Source: Thermoanaerobaculia bacterium (GTDB lineage Bacteria > Acidobacteriota > Thermoanaerobaculia > Multivoradales > JAHZIX01). From it: a DNA stretch of 64,000 bases. The notes under the pieces were generated by a model. The model searched no databases. It was given only the letters and a program-made list of their open reading frames with translations, and was not told the origin of the DNA. The translations under genes and the position numbers were made by a program. Below, one piece after another: positions 26,808-34,863 of this stretch (its first letter is position 1; each line of letters starts with the position of its first letter). The stretch is taken from contig JALXFE010000181.1 in NCBI GenBank assembly GCA_027069135.1, positions 1 through 64,000 on the forward strand, given 5' to 3'.

Positions 26808-29510
26808 CTAATGAGCTTCGAGTAGCGCCTGAAACCCCTCCTCTGAGCGCAGAGATTCAAAGCCTGGGATGTTGAACCACCGAATCTGAACCCCTCTTTC
26901 GAGGGCCTTCTCGGCATTGACCAGGGCCGAAGTGGTCTCCCCTACCAGGGCGTAGACCAGGGCCGCTTGATAGGCAACCTCCGAGTCCTCCGGCTGCGCC
27001 TGCAAGGTCTCAAGGGCTGATGCAACGGCTCGCTGTCCGTCGCCCAGGTGAGCCAGGCATTGGGCCAAGGTCATTCGGTCTGCCGCCAACGGAGGATCCT
27101 CTCCCAGATCCCGGGCGATTCCTCGGTAAATCTCGAGGGCAGCTTCATCGTGGCCGAGGGCGAGTTCTACATCGGCCAAATTCAAGCGCACTGTGCGATG
27201 GCCAGGATCTAGAGTTAGAGCACGCAGATAGCTGTCCTTGGCCAACTCGAATCGTCCGAGGAGAAAGTACGTCAAGCCTAGGTTCGTGTAGTAGCTTCGG
27301 TGCGGGCGGACTTCGATCGCTCGTAGCAGCAACCCTTCGGCGCTCTGGAGGTCACCATATTGCAATTCTAGTTGGGCTAATTTCCCCAGGCCCCAGGGGT
27401 TTGCCGGAGCCCGCTGGATCAACCGACCCAGGGTACGCCGAGCCCCATCTACATTTCCCCTTCGTCGTTCGAGATCTGCAAGCTCATAAAGATTCTGCCA
27501 GATCGGCCAACGCTCCACCGCCTGCCGCAGGAAATCTTCTGCAGCCCCCAGATCTCCCTCGTACTTTGCCAGCTGGCTGTGCCCCAGGAGCACCGCGACG
27601 CTGTGGGGCGCAACCCGGTCTAACTCCGCGAGAGCCTCCTTGGCGGCCGCTGGATCGCCTCGGGCCAGAGCCAGACGCAGCTGTTCCTGAATCGGCGCTG
27701 GTTGGTTCGGAATGAGCCTGCGAATTCGCCCCAAGAGCGTCTCGGCCATTTCCAGATACTCCCCGTCCCGAGTGTCGGAATAGAGGGTCAAGGCCAGTTT
27801 CGCAGCCCTCAGACCGGCCTCCGGAAACCGAGGCGAACGCCCTGCGATCGTTTCCAGAATCTCCAACTCCTCTCGCCGGGAGGCGCCCCCGGCATGAATC
27901 CTCTGACTGACTTCCACGAAGGCTGCATAGTCGGAATCGCTAATCTCCAACTGCAGAGCCCCTTGCCGTAGCGAACGGCTGGGGAACCCCCTTCGAAGGT
28001 GTGCCGCGAGCGCTTCCGCCAGTAGCCGGGAGGCAGAAGGCCTGATCGGGGCGTCGAATTTCTCCGCCCACAGGATCTCGCCGTCCGCACCGCGAATCCG
28101 CTGCAACGTGACCCACGCACTGGCTTCCCGGGAAGTCATGGAAAGGCGCAACACCTCGTCGGCAGCGACCGCCCGGGCGATGTCTCGGAACGAGTCCGAC
28201 GTCTCGCCGATACGGTGCGGCGCCACCGGCGTCACGCCCTCGAGATCAGAAAGGGTCCGCAGGGCGGCGAGAACCAGACCCGAGGCCACGAAATCCAGAT
28301 CAGAGGTGGCGTCGGTTCCAACCAGCTCGGGTGGCAGGACTACCACTCGGAGGGGGCTAGAGAAGCGGGTACTCCAGCGCCAGAGGCCCCCGGCAATGAG
28401 AAACAGCGAAACCACACCCAAGAGGGCAACCAGCTTCCAAAAGGACCGGCGAGATTGCTGGGACTGAGCGGAATCCTCCACCGGCGGCGTCCCGCCGAGT
28501 CTTTGGGCTGTGGGGACTGCTGGCCCTGTCGTCCCCTCGAGGGATCCGGTGGGAGCGTCGCTGAGGCTCTCTGAACCGTCCGGAGGCGCAGCAGCTGAGG
28601 ATCGCCGAGAGGCTCCTCCGAGTTCACCGCCGAAGGCGAAGGAATCGAGAATCTCCAGAACTTCCTGGGCATCTTGGGGACGCTTGTCGGGATCCTTCTC
28701 CAAGAGGTTCTCGACCAACGCTACGACCGCCATCGGCAGATCGGGACGCAGGCGCCGAAGAGAAGGGGGGGGCTCCGTGAGGACCCGCTGAAGGGTCTCG
28801 AAGGCATTGGCACCGCGAAAGGGCGAACGAGCAGCCAAGGCCTCGAAGAGGAGAACGCCCAGGGAGTAGAGGTCGGATCGAGAATCCGCCTCGCCGCCGC
28901 GGGCCTGCTCCGGCGCCATCGCCCGGACGGTCCCCAACAAGGCCCCGTCCGCAGTCAGGCTCTCGTCCACATCTGCTGGTGAGCGATGCTTGGCCAGACC
29001 GAAGTCGAGAATCTTGGCCGGACCCCGGGGCGCCATCATGACATTTTCCGCCTTGAGATCCCGGTGCACCAGACCCGAGCGATGGGCTTCGGCAAGGCCC
29101 GCCGCCACGTCTCGTCCGAGATCCAATACGACGGAGAGAGGCAGGGGCCCTTCCTTCAACCGCTCGGCCACCGAGGACCCAGGAACGTATTCCATGACGA
29201 TGGAGTCTTCGTCGCCGTCGGACAAGATATCGAAAATTTGGACAATAGACGGGTGGCTCAAGGCCGCTGCCGCCCGGGCCTCCCGCCGCAACCGAACCCT
29301 GTCGGCCCTCTCGGCCTCCCGGTCGTGCCGGATACGTTTGATGGCGACCCGGCGGTCCAAGCGTTCATCGTAGGCCAGGACCACCTCTCCCATACCTCCG
29401 GAACCCAGCGTCTCCTCGACCCGGTAGGGACCGATTCGGTCGCCGGGGCGCAGCTGCGGAGACTCTTTTCCCCGGCCAGCGGTCTCTCTCGGGCCTGCTT
29501 CTTGCGCCAT
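26808..29510 (-). CDS. Membrane Ser/Thr protein kinase with TPR repeats
   Basis: A 900-residue Hanks-type kinase. Motifs: GSGGMGEV Gly-loop (residues 36-43), ATP-binding Lys58, helix-C Glu77, catalytic HRDLKAENV (149-157), DFG (169-171) and APEQ (about 198). A Pro/Ser-rich linker and one membrane segment (KLVALLGVVSLFLIAGGLW) follow near residue 365. The outer or C-terminal half carries a roughly 150-residue alpha/beta region and then about ten TPR-like helical repeats (for example YYTNLGLTYFLLGRFELAKDSYLRALTLDP). It probably senses partners through the TPRs and phosphorylates cytoplasmic targets. The FHA domain of the sigma-54 activator 1.1 kb downstream is a candidate, by proximity only. 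GAGAGG lies upstream of the ATG. Confidence 0.93.
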   Translation of the reverse strand: MAQEAGPRETAGRGKESPQLRPGDRIGPYRVEETLGSGGMGEVVLAYDERLDRRVAIKRIRHDREAERADRVRLRREARAAAALSHPSIVQIFDILSDGDEDSIVMEYVPGSSVAERLKEGPLPLSVVLDLGRDVAAGLAEAHRSGLVHRDLKAENVMMAPRGPAKILDFGLAKHRSPADVDESLTADGALLGTVRAMAPEQARGGEADSRSDLYSLGVLLFEALAARSPFRGANAFETLQRVLTEPPPSLRRLRPDLPMAVVALVENLLEKDPDKRPQDAQEVLEILDSFAFGGELGGASRRSSAAAPPDGSESLSDAPTGSLEGTTGPAVPTAQRLGGTPPVEDSAQSQQSRRSFWKLVALLGVVSLFLIAGGLWRWSTRFSSPLRVVVLPPELVGTDATSDLDFVASGLVLAALRTLSDLEGVTPVAPHRIGETSDSFRDIARAVAADEVLRLSMTSREASAWVTLQRIRGADGEILWAEKFDAPIRPSASRLLAEALAAHLRRGFPSRSLRQGALQLEISDSDYAAFVEVSQRIHAGGASRREELEILETIAGRSPRFPEAGLRAAKLALTLYSDTRDGEYLEMAETLLGRIRRLIPNQPAPIQEQLRLALARGDPAAAKEALAELDRVAPHSVAVLLGHSQLAKYEGDLGAAEDFLRQAVERWPIWQNLYELADLERRRGNVDGARRTLGRLIQRAPANPWGLGKLAQLELQYGDLQSAEGLLLRAIEVRPHRSYYTNLGLTYFLLGRFELAKDSYLRALTLDPGHRTVRLNLADVELALGHDEAALEIYRGIARDLGEDPPLAADRMTLAQCLAHLGDGQRAVASALETLQAQPEDSEVAYQAALVYALVGETTSALVNAEKALERGVQIRWFNIPGFESLRSEEGFQALLEAH

Positions 29511-29637
29511 GGGGCCTCTCGAAGAAAAGAAACAACTCTCGAGATCTTTTCAATGTACCTCCCGAGTCTATCCCTTCCCAGCAGCCGATCGATCATCAGA
29601 AGGTGGGTCAAGTGTTTCGAGATGTTGCGGGGGACCT

Positions 29638-29997
29638 CTAGAACGGTTTGAAGATGGCGAGATAGGCGGCGAGGAGACCGAGTGCCGGCAGGATGAACCA
29701 CATCGCGGCTCGCAGGCCCGCGGCTCGCTTGATGACCGCTGTGATTCCTCCCAACGCGATCCAAATCGCAAACTTGGCCATGATCCAGCCGGGGAAACCG
29801 ATCCCCAATTCGGCGATCAGGCCGAATCCGCCCACTAAGGCCAGGACCAGGCCGATGCCGTGCATCGACCCCACTACCGCCTTGGAGACTCCCTGGGCCG
29901 AATCGCCGACTTGGGCCCGCAGCAGCTGCGCGCCCAGGGCGAGAAAGAGCATCAGCACTCCGAAAAGATGTAGGACCTTGTACGCCTGGTAGCTCAT
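29638..29997 (-). CDS. Small four-helix membrane protein (SirB-like)
   Basis: A 119-residue integral membrane protein with about four transmembrane helices. The N-terminal SYQAYKVLHLFGVLMLFLALG with an early His resembles SirB-type or cytochrome-b561-like small membrane proteins. I cannot assign a reaction. A longer frame reaches 30174, but AAGGAGG is placed correctly only for the ATG at 29997. It lies between the kinase gene and the Cys-rich protein gene, all on the minus strand. Confidence 0.65.
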   Translation of the reverse strand: MSYQAYKVLHLFGVLMLFLALGAQLLRAQVGDSAQGVSKAVVGSMHGIGLVLALVGGFGLIAELGIGFPGWIMAKFAIWIALGGITAVIKRAAGLRAAMWFILPALGLLAAYLAIFKPF

Positions 29998-30137
29998 GCC
30001 GTCCCTCCTTGCTCTGACCTTGAGTCTTCGTCTCGAGGGGAGAATGTAGCAAGAAACAGCGCCCGATGCAGTAGGCGCTCCCAGGAAAAGTGCGGTTCCG
30101 GTGGAGGGTTTGGGGGCGGGCCCCGGAGTCGGTGGCA

Positions 30138-30175
30138 TGGAGAGTCTACGACTCCCCACCCAAATCCCACGCATG
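30138..30175 (-). repeat. G-rich dispersed repeat, copy 5, with hairpin
   Basis: On the minus strand the repeat head GCGTGGGATTTGGGTGGGG is followed immediately by a stem-loop: TGGGGAGTC and GACTCTCCA pair over nine bases (one G-T) around a GTA loop at 30138-30158. A G-rich head followed by a palindrome is the layout of REP elements. It lies between the small membrane protein and the Cys-rich protein genes. Confidence 0.6.
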
Positions 30176-30198
30176 CTCTGGGGCCCGCTTGGGATCGA

Positions 30199-30540
30199 CT
30201 AGAACTGACACTCCGAGCATTGATAGTGCAGGTAGCCGTCGATCTTCTTCCAGGTCGGACTTCCCGGCTCGTCGTTATAACAGGCCCGAGTAATCGTTAC
30301 GTCGTACTCACAAAAACCATCGGGGCCGCAATTCGCTGCGCTGGTGAGTTGCGACAGCAGGTTGTAGTTGGCGTTCTGGCAGCCCACTCCATGGCCTGTC
30401 AGGGTCGCGGTGGTTCGCCAGGGTCCGCAGTCGCAGTCCCCGATATAGGCTTCCGCCTCCTGGCTCGGGATAAGAAGAACTGCCGCAGTACCGATAGATA
30501 GGATAGCAACCAGGACGAAAAGAATTGAACGGTGTGTCAT
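30199..30540 (-). CDS. Small exported Cys-rich protein
   Basis: A 113-residue protein. A signal peptide (about residues 1-31, ending QEAEA) precedes a mature domain of about 80 residues with eight Cys (DCDCG, GVGCQ, NCGPDGFCEYD, RACYN, YQCSECQF). The even Cys count suggests four disulfides; the CDC and CSEC pairs could instead bind a metal. I do not recognise the family. AAAGGAG lies eight bases before the ATG at 30540; a longer frame to 30567 has no such site. A sigma-70-like promoter lies upstream. Confidence 0.7.
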   Translation of the reverse strand: MTHRSILFVLVAILSIGTAAVLLIPSQEAEAYIGDCDCGPWRTTATLTGHGVGCQNANYNLLSQLTSAANCGPDGFCEYDVTITRACYNDEPGSPTWKKIDGYLHYQCSECQF

Positions 30541-30610
30541 AAACAGAACTCCTTTACCGAACGTCAAAAACGAGCCTATTCCGAATAAAGAGACTCTTCT
30601 ATGATGCTAC

Positions 30611-30639
30611 CACATATAATTTCACTTCACCAGTGTCAA
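30611..30639 (-). promoter_or_regulatory. Sigma-70-type promoter candidate
   Basis: On the minus strand TTGACA (30634-30639) is followed after 17 bases by TATGTG, in an unusually AT-rich stretch. It lies 70 bases upstream of the Cys-rich protein start. The -35 is perfect; the -10 is moderate. Confidence 0.4.
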
Positions 30640-30831
30640 ATCGGCGAGGGTTCATCAGAGCCCCAAGAGCCGCAAAAAATACCCTGATTAGGCCTTTGCG
30701 CATTCCCCCTGCGGCCGCGGGCAAAGCTTCTCTTCTGAGATTCGACCCTAGAGAGAAATCGCCACCGATGTTGAAACCCCATCGAGATCTATTCTGGGAG
30801 ATTCGACCGGAAGAGCTCCTCCGTCGGGCGG

Positions 30832-31956
30832 CTAGCCTTTTGGGAGAATTGCGGCCAAGGGTAGGCGGACCGTAAACGTAGAACCCTTGCCGAGGGTGCT
30901 CTCGACCTCGAGAGACCCACCGTGGCGATGGACGCCGTGCTTGACGATGGCCAACCCCAGCCCCGTACCGCCCTCGTCTCTCGCCCGCCCCTTGTCCACT
31001 CGGTAGAAGCGCTCGAAGATCCTCTCCTTGGCCTCCGGAGGGATGCCGATACCTGAATCCCGCACTTCCACTACGGCTTCTTCTCCGGACCTCGCCACGC
31101 AGACTCGGATGTTTCCGCCGAGCCGGTTGTATTTGATGGCGTTCTCCAGGAGGTTGAGGAAGATCCGTTCCAACTCTGCGGAATCTCCCTGCACCGGGGA
31201 TGGGGAGTCTTCCAGATCCAATAGGAAGGTCACTTCTCTCGCCCGGGCCTGCGAAGTCAGCACGTCCACGACCTCACGGATCAAGCGCCCCACATCTACC
31301 GTCTCCAAGGTTTGCCCGGAGGATGGCTGGCTCTCGATCTTCGAGAGGGTCAGAAGATCTCCCAAGAGGGCCTCGAGGCGACCGCATTGATTGAGGATCT
31401 GTCGAAGGAAACGCTGGGCCGTGTCCGGCTTGGTGACAGCACCGTCCTCCAAGGTCTCGGCGTACCCTCGAATGGCGGTGAGGGGAGTCTTGAGCTCGTG
31501 GGAGACATTGGCGACCAAATCTTTTCGGGATTCCGCCAATCGAATCGCTTCCGTCACGTCCCGGACGACGATGAGCGCACCGTCCCGGCCCGCACCGTCC
31601 CGGCCTGGCAGGCGAGAGGCCACCAGGGAGAGATGCCGGTGGCCCGGCGGGCCCAGGGTGAGCTCACCCCGCGGCGAATCGACGCCCGCCAAGACGCTCG
31701 CGGTCAGCTCTTTGAGCAACTGCCCCGCTTGAGATGTCGGCTCTACCCCACGGTCGCTCGCATCGAGGAGCTTCCCGAAGAGCTGACGAAAGGCAGGGTT
31801 CATCCTCCGGGCTCGCCCCCCCGTATCGGTGACGGTGACACCTTCCGGCAGATGGTGAAGAATCTCCCGGAGTGAGTCCCGCTCGGATCGAATCCGGTCG
31901 AGCTCCGCATCCCGTGCTCTCAGGGCCCCGCTGCCGAAAAATCGCCGCCAGGCCAT
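30832..31956 (-). CDS. phoR: PhoR-like sensor histidine kinase without membrane segments
   Basis: A 374-residue histidine kinase. A PAS domain (about 35-150, beginning ILHHLPEGVTVTDTGG) precedes the HisKA dimerisation helix with phospho-acceptor His in NVSHELKTPLTAIRGY, and a HATPase_c domain with N-box NLLENAIKYN, G1 DSGIGIPP and G2 GGTGLGLAI. The start overlaps the last base of the phoB stop (TGATG), so translation is coupled. The usual PhoR membrane helices are absent, as the N-terminus MAWRRFFGSGALRARDAELD is polar. It probably reads phosphate status through PhoU and the Pst complex and phosphorylates PhoB. Confidence 0.9.
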   Translation of the reverse strand: MAWRRFFGSGALRARDAELDRIRSERDSLREILHHLPEGVTVTDTGGRARRMNPAFRQLFGKLLDASDRGVEPTSQAGQLLKELTASVLAGVDSPRGELTLGPPGHRHLSLVASRLPGRDGAGRDGALIVVRDVTEAIRLAESRKDLVANVSHELKTPLTAIRGYAETLEDGAVTKPDTAQRFLRQILNQCGRLEALLGDLLTLSKIESQPSSGQTLETVDVGRLIREVVDVLTSQARAREVTFLLDLEDSPSPVQGDSAELERIFLNLLENAIKYNRLGGNIRVCVARSGEEAVVEVRDSGIGIPPEAKERIFERFYRVDKGRARDEGGTGLGLAIVKHGVHRHGGSLEVESTLGKGSTFTVRLPLAAILPKG

Positions 31957-32639
31957 CAGGGACGCATCCGATACCCGACACCGACCACCGTCTCGATCTG
32001 CTGCCCTGCCTCTCCCAGCTTCCCCCGCAGCCGCCGGATATGGGTATCCGCCGTCCGACTCTCGACGTCGTCCGTATAACCCCAAACCTCCTGCAGCAGC
32101 CGAGCTCTCGTCTGAACCCGACCGCTACGCTCCATCAGGATCCGGAGAAGGCGGAACTCCATCGCCGTCAAGACCAGCTCCCCCTCACCCACCCAGGCCC
32201 GGTGGCCCGCGGAGTCCATCCGGATCTTCCCGACTTCGAGCATCTCCGAAGCGTGTTCCGGGAGGGTTCCGCGACGTAGAACCGCTTTGACCCGCAGCAC
32301 AACCTCCCGAGGACTAAAAGGTTTGGTGATGTAGTCATCCGCACCTAACTCGAGGCCGACGATGCGGTCGACCTCCTCATCCTTGGCGGTCAGCATGATG
32401 AAGGGGAGGTGTGCGGTCCGCTGATCTCGCCGTAGATGACGGGCCAAATCGAAACCGTTGAGCCCCGGAAGCATGATGTCGAGCAGGACCAGATCCGGGA
32501 CCCGCTTCGTGATCACCGGCAGGGCCTGGTCCCCTCGCTCCACCACCTGAACCTCGAAGCCGGCTTCGACCAGGTTGTATTCCAGCACTTCGGCGATGGC
32601 GGGCTCGTCTTCTACGAGGATGATTCGATATTGGGTCAA
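31956..32639 (-). CDS. phoB: Phosphate regulon response regulator PhoB
   Basis: A 227-residue OmpR/PhoB-type regulator. The receiver domain has the acidic pair in LVEDEPAI, the phospho-Asp in VLLDIMLPG and the switch Lys in YITKPFSP. The winged-helix domain occupies the C-terminal 100 residues (LTAMEFRLLRILMERSGRVQTRARLL...HIRRLRGKL). The start is TTG with GGAG six bases upstream. It is divergent from pstS, so both promoters share the 190-base region 32640-32833. It should activate the pst operon and phoBR under phosphate limitation. Confidence 0.93.
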   Translation of the reverse strand: MTQYRIILVEDEPAIAEVLEYNLVEAGFEVQVVERGDQALPVITKRVPDLVLLDIMLPGLNGFDLARHLRRDQRTAHLPFIMLTAKDEEVDRIVGLELGADDYITKPFSPREVVLRVKAVLRRGTLPEHASEMLEVGKIRMDSAGHRAWVGEGELVLTAMEFRLLRILMERSGRVQTRARLLQEVWGYTDDVESRTADTHIRRLRGKLGEAGQQIETVVGVGYRMRP

Positions 32640-32674
32640 GAGGGTCTCCGACTCGTTTCAAGGCTTTGTCCATT

Positions 32675-32692
32675 CTGTCACCTGGGCGTAAC
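32675..32692 (+). promoter_or_regulatory. Possible Pho box between phoB and pstS
   Basis: CTGTCAC-CTGG-GCGTAAC has the 11-base period of a PhoB box (consensus CTGTCAT repeats). The first half matches well and the second matches at four of seven positions. Position in the divergent phoB/pstS region fits. The call is weak on sequence alone. Confidence 0.3.
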
Positions 32693-32833
32693 ACCTGGCG
32701 ACTAGATTCGGCTTGTCGAGAGCGCTCCCGCACCGGGGGCCACGAGTCGAAGGAAAAATCAAAGACGTTCTCGGGCTACTTCGGACTTCGAGCCTCGAAG
32801 TGCTGACGCCCGGATCTCTAAGGAGGCCTCCCG

Positions 32834-33736
32834 ATGTTGCGATCATCCCTTTCCGCCTTCACTGCAGGCGCCGCCTTTAGCCTCCTGATCTTGGCCGCTT
32901 GTGGCCGCCCCGCAGACAACGGCACTTCGAGTGGCCGTACCCTGATCCAGAACAAAGGATCCGATACCCTGGTCAATGTCGCCCAGGCCTGGGCCGAGAA
33001 CTACAAGGAAGTGGACCCCACCGTCGCCGTCGCCGTCAGTGGCGGAGGCTCCGGAACCGGCATTTCGGCCATGATCAACGGCACCGTCGACATCGCCAAC
33101 GCCAGCCGAGCGATGAAGGACAAGGAAATCGAAGCTGCCCGCGGCAACGGCATCGACCCGATCCAACATGTGGTGGGTTTCGATGCCCTCGCCGTCTACC
33201 TCAATCACGACAACCCAGCCCAGTCCCTCAGTCTGGCTCAGTTGGTCGAAATCTACGCTGAAGGCGGTTCTGCCGAAAAGTGGAGCGACCTAGGGATCTC
33301 CATCCCCGGCTGCCCGAGCGACGAAATCGTCCGCATCAGCCGCCAGAACAACTCCGGGACCTACGCCTACTTCCAGTCGAGGGTCCTCGGAAAAGGCAAA
33401 GACTTCAAACTCGGATCTCGGGATATGCACGGCTCCAAGGATGTCGTGGACCTGGTCGAGCACACCCCCTGCGCCATCGGCTACAGCGGCCTCGCCTACG
33501 CCACACCAGAAGTGAAATTGGCCTGCATCGGCGAGGACGCAGAAAGCTGCGTCGAGCCTTCCGTCGAGGCCGCCGTCGACGGAAGCTACCCCATCGCCCG
33601 ACCGCTCTTCATGTACACCTCCGGCCAGCCGGAAGGAGCTGTCGCGGCCTACCTCCAGTGGATTCTGAGCGACGCCGGCCAATGCATCATTAAGAATAAA
33701 GGCTACGCCCCGGCGGCTCCCGTGAGCTGTAGCTAG
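32834..33736 (+). CDS. pstS: Phosphate-binding lipoprotein PstS
   Basis: A 300-residue periplasmic phosphate-binding protein. A lipoprotein signal peptide ends at LAAC with lipidated Cys23. Phosphate-binding loops are visible: QNKGSDTLVN, SGGGSGTGI, ANASRAM, RQNNSGTYAYF. TAAGGAGG lies upstream. First gene of a pst operon whose members are separated by short gaps or overlaps to 38246. It delivers phosphate to PstC/PstA. Confidence 0.95.
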   Translation: MLRSSLSAFTAGAAFSLLILAACGRPADNGTSSGRTLIQNKGSDTLVNVAQAWAENYKEVDPTVAVAVSGGGSGTGISAMINGTVDIANASRAMKDKEIEAARGNGIDPIQHVVGFDALAVYLNHDNPAQSLSLAQLVEIYAEGGSAEKWSDLGISIPGCPSDEIVRISRQNNSGTYAYFQSRVLGKGKDFKLGSRDMHGSKDVVDLVEHTPCAIGYSGLAYATPEVKLACIGEDAESCVEPSVEAAVDGSYPIARPLFMYTSGQPEGAVAAYLQWILSDAGQCIIKNKGYAPAAPVSCS

Positions 33737-33770
33737 AGCTCGGGCCTTTCCTTAACTTGAGGACCTACCC

Positions 33771-34862
33771 ATGAGCCATTACGAAGAACGGCTGGAAGCC
33801 GACCTGAAACGCTTACGCCAGAGGACCCACACGATCGGCCTGAAGGTCCTCGAGGCCCAGAAGAACGCCGTACAGGCAATTCTTGGCGGGGATCGCACCC
33901 TCGCTTACGAAACCATTCTGGGAGATCTCGCCGTCAACCGGGAGATCCGCTCCATCGACAAGGCCTGCCACGCCTTCGTGGCCCAGCACCTACCGAGCGC
34001 CGGCCACCTGCGCTTCGTCTCTTCGGTGCTACGGCTCAATGTCGGCTTGGAACGGATCGGCGATTATGCGGCGACCCTTTCCCGGCTGGCGGTCAAGCTT
34101 TCTTCACCCCCACCGTCGGCCATGGTGGGCGATATCCAACTGATGGCGGATCAAAGTCAGAGGGTTCTCAAGCAGGCCCTCAAGGCCTGGGACGAAGGCA
34201 ACGCCGATCTCGCCCGGGGGACCCTCGGGATGGCCCGCCAGGCGGCGAGCGCTTACGACAAGACCTTCGCGGATCTCCTGCGGGAGGGCACACAAGGCTC
34301 CCGCCCCATCGGCGACCTCTTCGCTCTTCAGGTCGTCCTCAACCGTCTCGACCGGGTCGTCGCCCAGGCGAAGAATATCTGCGAAGAGACCCTCTTCACC
34401 ATCACCGGCGAGACCAAGACGCCAAAGGTCTACCGGGTGCTCTTCGTGGACCGCCGCAACGATTGCGACAGCCAGCTCGCCGCCGCCTACGCCCGCAAGG
34501 CCTTTCCGGAGAGCGGCGCCTACTCCAGCGCCGGCTGGGAGCCCGCGGAAGCTCTGGACCCGCGATGCCACCTCTTCATGGAACGCCACGGCCTCGACAC
34601 CGACGATCTAGTGCCGACCCCTCTGAACCGTCAACGGGATGCCCTCAACCAATTCCACGTCATCGTCAGCCTGGGAGGGGACCTACGGCCCCAGGTCGAA
34701 GATCTGCCCTTCCATGCCGTGGTTCTCGAGTGGGATCTGGGAGGGCGCCTCGAGGGTCTCGATCAGGAACGAGCCGAGAGGCTTCTAGAGGATCTCTACA
34801 AGGACATCGCGTCGCGGGTTCGGGACTTGATGGAAGCCCTGCGCGGCGAAGGAGCCTCCTGA
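33771..34862 (+). CDS. phoU: PhoU fused to a degenerate low-molecular-weight phosphatase-like domain
   Basis: A 363-residue fusion. Residues 1 to about 215 are PhoU, with two three-helix bundles, and the metal-site-like LRLNVGLERIGDYAATLSRL and LNRLDRVVAQAKNICEE. Residues about 220-355 resemble a low-molecular-weight protein tyrosine phosphatase or arsenate reductase (YRVLFVDRRNDCDSQLAAAYAR, SAGWEP, IVSLGG). In active enzymes the P-loop is CxxNxCR. Here the nucleophile Cys position is Asp227 and the Arg is Asp233, so catalysis by the standard mechanism is not possible. A sensory or binding role is more likely. PhoU-phosphatase fusions are known in several phyla; the loss of both catalytic residues is notable. 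Confidence 0.85.
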   Translation: MSHYEERLEADLKRLRQRTHTIGLKVLEAQKNAVQAILGGDRTLAYETILGDLAVNREIRSIDKACHAFVAQHLPSAGHLRFVSSVLRLNVGLERIGDYAATLSRLAVKLSSPPPSAMVGDIQLMADQSQRVLKQALKAWDEGNADLARGTLGMARQAASAYDKTFADLLREGTQGSRPIGDLFALQVVLNRLDRVVAQAKNICEETLFTITGETKTPKVYRVLFVDRRNDCDSQLAAAYARKAFPESGAYSSAGWEPAEALDPRCHLFMERHGLDTDDLVPTPLNRQRDALNQFHVIVSLGGDLRPQVEDLPFHAVVLEWDLGGRLEGLDQERAERLLEDLYKDIASRVRDLMEALRGEGAS

Positions 34863-34863
34863 G

